Of a stretch of 64,000 bases of DNA, positions 58,000 through 64,000 are shown piece after piece; within the stretch, counting starts at the first letter, position 1; the number at the start of each line of letters is the position of its first letter. The stretch is from Stenopsyche tienmushanensis. Its lineage: Eukaryota > Arthropoda > Insecta > Trichoptera > Stenopsychidae. The notes beneath the pieces are model-generated. The model saw only the letters and a program-made list of their open reading frames with translations. It was not told the DNA's origin and searched no databases. The stretch lies in assembly GCA_008973525.1 (NCBI GenBank), contig WACJ01000048.1, positions 1,178,001-1,242,000 of the forward strand. The letters are read 5' to 3'. A program made the translations under genes and the position numbers.

Positions 58000-59780
58000 A
58001 ATGTTTTGATAATTTGCCACTGGTGTGATGAACCTCATGGAAGGTCGGGAAGTTGCATCATCATCCGAGTATCACTACTCCTTGCAGAAATCTATTCTTG
58101 AAAATAGACAATCCAAAATTGATAGGCTTGCAGTTTTTCCAGGATTTCCTTCCACATTAGACTAATAAATGTAATAAGAAGAAGATTTTTTTTATGTTAT
58201 ATATTCACATGCATTTATGAGGGATAAATGAAGCTAATTTTTAAAAAAAGAGTTGAAAACGATGGAAATGTTCTTGTTTATTTTCCAATGTCTTTTTTAT
58301 TACCAACCCTTCATCATTTACAAGTTCCTCAAATTTACGCTAAGCTTCAAAATACACTAACACACACTCAAGAATGGCTATTCAACATTCAAGTATTCAA
58401 CTTTTAAAAGCATTTCAACCCTAGAATATGAATGTTAGTCAATTCGATTAACACAGCTTACATTTTTGTTGTTTTAAAGGTACAATTCAATCGTCATTAA
58501 AGCACACATATTACTTCTGATCTCACTCATTGGATTAAGTTTTTTTTAAAACTACTAGCATATTTCGATCAAATTGAAATGGGTAAAGATCTATGAAACT
58601 GAAGATAAATTAGTTTCGGATTTAATCGATACAATTAGCTAATGTTCAAGATACATGAAAACGAGCTAGAATTTTCTTTGTCTTACGATGGAATTTTGGT
58701 CTAATGATCAGTGTCGATATGATCATTGAATTTTTACTTGGGTTGGTCGTTCGAGCTCTATACAATGGTCATCGTATTTTATTTGCTTTAAATCGAAAGA
58801 TTTATTGATTTAACATTTCCAAATGGACTTCAATACTTGAGTGTGACCTTAAATGGCAATCCGAGGAAGAATTAACGGTTTACTTGCTCTAAAAGTGTGG
58901 GAGCCTCTGCCTTGCACAGCGTTGTTGATGTGTGCACAGAATGACTGCATTGTGTGTACGGAAAATAAAAATAAAAGTATAGCATTCCACTGCGTCATTT
59001 GACTTTGGCTATTGAAACTAATTAATCGATAATGTTCAATTAGGGCTACTTTATCCCTAATCATAACGAACGGCGGTTGTTGCGAAATTTCTAAAAGTTC
59101 CAATACGTTCTAGAAATTCAGCACCCCACGCGATAGAACCTTCTATCGAAGCTTGTATCGAATATGCTGGATTTGCTTCGTTCGTCATAAAATATTCCGG
59201 GATAAATATAAATTTTTGCCTTTATAAGATAGTGTCCATTTTGTTGCACACTTTTTCAACATAAAAAAAATGTGTGCTAATTGAAGTTTCACCTCATTAA
59301 AAAACGCTTATCTGTGATTTTAATTTGAGGTGTGGTAATGGTAATATATTTTATTTATATATAGGTTTTAAAATAAACACAATTCAGAATGGTCTGACAT
59401 CACTTAGACCAGTGGTAACCAAACTTATTATGCCCATGGATCAATCAATTGCTTTTGTACAGTCGCCCATAAGTAGTGTCGTTGTTTTTTTTTCAATGCA
59501 ATTCAAAATAATTTTTCTGAACTTTTATTGAACTTTCCTTATTCAAAACAATTTTCTACATTACCTATCACCTTCTACCACCTTTCTTTTAAATCGCCGT
59601 TCACGTAAATTCCAGCGGGTTTTGATAGAAATTAGTCTGAAACGATGCAACAAGACAACCATCATCATCATGTATCAACGTCACGTCTCGTGTCAAGTGC
59701 AAAAAATCTATCCAAACATTTTTTGTATGTATAACCAGCATTCGTCTGTATCATACATTCATATCTTCATTTGCTCGATA
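58000..59780. other. intergenic, nothing recognised
   Basis: AT-rich; short frames only. A hAT-like GACCAGTGGTAACCAAACTT occurs at 59406 but no partner end was found. Confidence 0.35.
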
Positions 59781-59814
59781 TTAAAGGTAGTGTGATCTCC
59801 GAGTTCTAGAATAG

Positions 59815-59935
59815 TGTAGTTCTCCGAGAATAGTGTAGTAGAAAAACTACTCTAGGCGACCTTGTTGATTTTACTGGAAAAGACTTTCTAGAGTACAAAG
59901 AGTCCAGTCCATCCTTTCCTCGCGAGGACGCTACC
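59815..59935 (-). repeat. dispersed repeat, copy 2
   Basis: Inverted copy of 47725-47850: AAACTACTCTAGGCGACCTT, then CAAAGAGTCCAGTCCATCCT. Confidence 0.55.
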
Positions 59936-60159
59936 GCTTCACCCTAGGGTGAAGAGATTCTTAGGCTAGGATAAATAATTATATAAATATATGTTGTATA
60001 GGGTAGGGAAGAGTTTTGAGTTTCACTTGCGGACACAAAAAAGTGTGCGAACCTACTAATCGCTATCGGTCGCAAGGAAGGCCCCTCTACGACCCGATGG
60101 AAATCGTAGAAAGCCCTGGAGATGCATTTTCCTCCAAAATTTTTACAAAAAGCCCTAAA

Positions 60160-60290
60160 TGCTCTAAAATTAGAGGCTACAAAGTTTCCGTGTCCAACCG
60201 GACCGAATTTCGGACCACTGACACAACGAAGGCACGCCTCGCGATCGGACGCCATGCCTGAAAATGTCCACAGAACATGGTTTGCGCTCA
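60160..60290 (-). repeat. dispersed repeat, third copy
   Basis: On the minus strand: TTTTCAGGCATGGCGTCCGA, GTGGTCCGAAATTCGGTCCG and CACGGAAACTTTGTAGCC. Same order as at 51310-51420 and 27870-27980. Confidence 0.6.
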
Positions 60291-60309
60291 CGAGACAGTG
60301 TACTCTACT

Positions 60310-60815
60310 TTGAACCATTAAAACCTGGTGAAACAATTACTGTAACGTTGTATTGCCAACAATTGGAGAAAATGAACTGCGAAAAAAACGTTCACTTTTA
60401 GTTAATAACAAACTGAGAATACTGCAACAGGATAATGCCCGATCCGCATTCCGCAAAAGTCACCCATGAAATAATAATGCAACTTGGACTTGGACTCTTA
60501 CCTCACCTGACTATTCTCCTGATGTAGCTCTCTCTGATTATCACCTTTTTAAATCATTGAAGCACTCCCTTCGAAATAAAAGTTTCATCACTTTCGACAA
60601 TGTGAAAATCCATATTCAAAAGTTTTTCGATGAAAAATCATTTTTTTTTTTTTTTACAAAAATGGCATCGAAAAAATACCTAATAGGTGGTCAAAGTTTA
60701 TAAAAAACGATGTAAACTATATTTTTTTATTAGATTTATGTTTTTTTTTTAATACATGATTTTCTTAAGGATTTTTTTTAAAATTTCTTTTCGGTCCTCC
60801 TTATATATACACTCA
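60310..60815 (+). mobile_element. mariner transposase remnant, C-terminal part
   Basis: Plus-strand frames read LLVNNKLRILQQDNARSAFR, then (shifted) SPDVALSDYHLFKSLKHSLR, then FDNVKIHIQKFFDEKS. These match the LQQDNARPH, PYSPDLAPSDYHLF and FxxxxxVxxxIxxFFxxK blocks of mariner in order. It ends with a terminus GAGGACCGAAAAGAAATT (reversed) near 60795. Multiple frameshifts. Confidence 0.75.
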
Positions 60816-61291
60816 GGATTAACATTTAGTTAGAAGAGTCCTATAGAAAACTGTCAAAATAAGCAGTAAGGTTCGAACCAGAACGAAACCGATTTCCATA
60901 ACCGGTAAAACCGTCATTCATCCCAGAACGAAAACCGCACCGAACCGATACAAGGTATCCATATTTTTCTAAAACAAAGTTAGAGCAAATAATCTTTCAT
61001 TTAAGGATTTTATTAACTGCTAGTTAATTATTTTAACTTTCATAAAAATGAAAATGGATATGAGCCCTGACGTTGTACACGTATCGATCACAAACACCCG
61101 TTGAGTTATCTTTGGGAACTTATGGCTTAAATCAATAAGCAAATACTGGAAGATCGGTATTGAACCGGTTCGAAAATATCGGTTTACTTGGGTTCAGTAC
61201 ATGCCTTATGTGAAAGATAATGTGGTTGATTTTTGTATCGATATATGTATTTCTAAAATAGTTTTTAATATTTTCACGAGTATAAAATATA

Positions 61292-62320
61292 TTAGGTGGA
61301 CCCGAAAGTAATCGAACATTACAACAAAAAAAAGTGTATATCAGGTGGACGTAGCGACAAACGAGTTAAGAAGGCGTAGCGCGTGTTTTATTGTTCGTGT
61401 TTGTGGTATTCAGTGAAGGCGTGCGGTACCCATCCCACTCCTTAATATTCATACTATTTGTTTTGCTGATGAATTTTAAATGTTTTTGCACAGTGGTTCA
61501 TGGGGATCTCAGTTTTTGCAAAAACTCCTCGATTGTTTGTCGTGGATGTGATTCGATTAGGGATTCTAGTGCATCGTTTTCAAAATTCGAAAGTCCTACC
61601 CGAAGTGCATCCCTTGACCTTTTGAGGAGTGAGCAAATTTAAAATCGATGAAGTCGTTGATGTCATAATCGCTCTACACCGATTACTTTCTGTCAGCTCC
61701 TATCAGCGTAAGACAATCTTCAATTCGAGGCAGAGTCAACTGTAAATAAACACTACATACATGCAAGAACACTTCCTTTCTTTACATAAACATACACAAG
61801 ATATCTATTCATATTACTCATCATCAGTGAACGTCAGATATGATATCCTGTCGTTTCTTTGCGTAAACAAATAACAAACATGAATTCGAAATCATTATTA
61901 GTCATTGAATTTGGACTAACGATCTATACAATCGTGCGATGTATGTGGAGAAGCTATCCGTCTCTGTCTCCCGAATTGCGCTGTCTCTGTCTATCTCCGA
62001 GCTCAATGTACAAAGTATTCCTTCTGAAAAGTGGAAGGGGGATGCCAGGCCCTGGCACAGTACTCCTTTAGGGGTAAAGCTATACACTATAAAGATTTTT
62101 GAGTGTTTTACTGGCCTTTATGCCATTCCAATCCAAATAAAAAAAACAGCACATGATGCCGGATGCGCACTTCGTTAGCTTCAGAAACAATAAAAAAGTC
62201 TGTTGCACAAAAATAATGTTTGATAATAATTCTACAAAAATGTTTTCGTCACTGTGTCTGGACACAAATTGGGCTCAAATATAAGATCTTAAAATTTCCA
62301 AATACTTTCGGGTCCCCTAA
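61292..62320 (-). mobile_element. mariner-like element with TIRs
   Basis: The left end TTAGGTGGACCCGAAAGTA and reversed right end TTAGGGGACCCGAAAGTA are flanked by TA. The minus strand within 61480-61630 reads FENDALESLIESHPRQTIEE then FLQKLR, the helix-turn-helix N-terminus of a mariner transposase (xLExLLxEDPRxTxxELAxxL). The interior has been replaced or scrambled; part (61840-62030) is shared with 34835-35070. Confidence 0.75.
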
Positions 62321-62329
62321 TATACATAT

Positions 62330-64000
62330 AAGGCAAAACGTTCTGTATCGTTTATTTTATTACACTTTCAATTATTTATTGATGTTATATTTGTCACCCA
62401 CATGATAATTTTAAGATTCTAGTATTACCCAGAATGAAATTTCTATAAATAAATTGTGAATTCATGATTCCAATGTAGAAACAGAAATGGAAAATAATAC
62501 GCCAACTGACCAATCATCAATAATTTAAAGTGATTAAATTAATTAATATTTTGCATTTACATAGTATGCTTATTACAAAAGAAAAAAATATTTTTAAAAC
62601 AAATTAAAAAAATTAAATCGGAGCTGAACCAAAAACAAAAAACCCCCCCCTATTTTTTCCGCAACGAATCATATAATGGTTAAAAACCCTGGCTTAAACT
62701 ATATCAATTAATCACATGACATTTTTACAACATATGTCACAGCGTGTCATAATATAAAAATACTTAATTTTTTGTGTCATCAAATATAAAACTGGAAACA
62801 ATATTTTTCAAATCAAATAAACAAAAGAACGCTTAATTGGCGCATTTTAGAATTGGATGGCATCCGCAACCTTTTCATATTTAACCGCAAAATTAAATTT
62901 AACGGCCGAATGCAAATTTATGCATTCATTTAAAAATAACCAATTTTGTTCATTCTGCACACTTTTTAACCGTAATAAATCTCGAATACATTCTTATTTG
63001 AATATGAATGAAGAAAAGTACGAAATTTCAACAAATTTCATGTTTTTATTAAATTAAATCATTAATTCGTCCATAATTGACTATGAATCTCTTTCTCTTT
63101 TTTTTATTTTAAATACATTGATTTGAGATTAACTGGACGCGGTTATTATCAGTCGAGCATGAAAGTATACTTTTAGATTATCAGATTATTATCGGCTTGC
63201 CTCTGAGAAATTTATATTTTTCAATCTAAAATCTATTTTGAATCGATTGCCGCCGTTATAAATAGGTTTATTTCTTTTATTTATAGAGCGAAAGCGTTCA
63301 TTGAATAAAATTAAGTGCAACGATCAATTGTGAATGTTGATTTTATAAGCCTAATGACCCGAAAGTGTGAATAGCGCGCTATCTAAATGCCGTCACAAAT
63401 ATATGAGCGCTGTGTTCTCAGACAAATGCTTGATATTTTAAGCTGACTGTCTAACACAGTCTCTTCTAATGCATTCCTTCTTTTAATAGAAAGTAAACTC
63501 AGTACCTTCAAGCATATAAAAATGAATACGTTTATCGAGCTTTCATCATGATTCGTTTTGATTTCTCATCAATAGCGGTGCTAGTTTAATGTATCATTTG
63601 TCTTATCGTTGAAGAGATAATGCGATTAAAAAAAAGATTATTATACTATCAGTTCTAGTAAATATATAATTTTGCAATTGTATTTGTGTTTTTCTAGCGC
63701 TACCATAACAGAATAATATATGTATAATCATAATACACAGCTGTTATTTGGGAAATTGAAAAGTATATATTATATGAAGTATGTATCATATTTTCGCAAA
63801 TGAAATATTACTCATAGCTACGTCGGAATTGCATCATTAGATCAATTCTTATCTCTTCGTTTTAATTCGCAGAATCAACAGTCATATGAAGTATTTATAG
63901 ATTAGAAACATTGAAACGATGAAATAAATCAATATTTCAAATTAATATCCGTTAGATGTGTGTTATTATTAATAATTTCGTCCGATGAATTAAGAGTTTT
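62330..64000. other. intergenic, nothing recognised
   Basis: AT-rich right flank. A partial terminus-like ATGACCCGAAAGTG occurs at 63354. No gene is supported up to the window edge. Confidence 0.4.

Noticed and set aside
59944..60336. 130-codon minus-strand frame
   Set aside because: Built from a dispersed repeat present in two other places with different frames; not a gene.
60860..61190. Possible tRNA-like words (GGTTCGAACC, GAACCGGTTCGAAAA)
   Set aside because: No cloverleaf can be built around them; they are part of a short repeat rich in ACCGGTT.

Overview
The window reads as nuclear DNA of an arthropod, most likely an insect. Genes are split by GT-AG introns, many of them only 70-90 bp. 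Intergenic DNA is AT-rich and littered with decayed mariner/Tc1, hAT, piggyBac, Tigger, Mutator-like, Penelope-like and LINE copies. I could not fix the order or species from sequence alone. No bacterial features, CRISPR array, rRNA or convincing tRNA was seen.

Five protein-coding genes can be assembled exon by exon. (1) 1721-8548 (+): a 22-exon type II membrane protein of the M1 (aminopeptidase N) family. It has lost both the GAMEN-type exopeptidase motif and part of the HEXXH zinc motif, so it is probably a pseudoenzyme; one +1 frameshift lies in exon 16. (2) 12189-15112 (-): a two-exon, 593-aa C2H2 zinc-finger protein. (3) 18282-22205 (+): a seven-exon, 330-aa mitochondrial carrier matching SLC25A44. 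(4) 26732-38734 (+): a secreted Gln-rich EF-hand protein of the MCFD2/CGREF1 type. Five shared exons can be joined in frame to any of three alternative terminal exons (30063-30262, 36368-36576, 38580-38734), each coding a different second EF-hand and C-terminus. (5) 42098-52230 (-): a 12-exon, 444-aa divergent beta-tubulin with a 7.9-kb first intron after codon 19 and a CpG-rich promoter near 52.2-52.5 kb.

The genes look functionally unrelated (cell surface, nucleus, mitochondrion, secretory pathway, cytoskeleton) and are not an operon or cluster. The gaps at 8.6-12.2, 15.1-18.3 and 38.7-42.1 kb, and the whole of 52.5-64 kb, hold only repeats and AT-rich sequence. A tandem-dimer repeat with monomers of roughly 110-125 bp recurs at about 7.1, 14.0, 19.3, 19.7, 28.6 and 47.1 kb. 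Foldback MITEs and TIR-bounded elements are easily delimited at 0.44, 13.7, 27.8, 36.9, 50.6 and 61.3 kb.

The observations most worth following up are the three-way choice of terminal EF-hand exon in gene 4 and the apparently dead M1 peptidase of gene 1.
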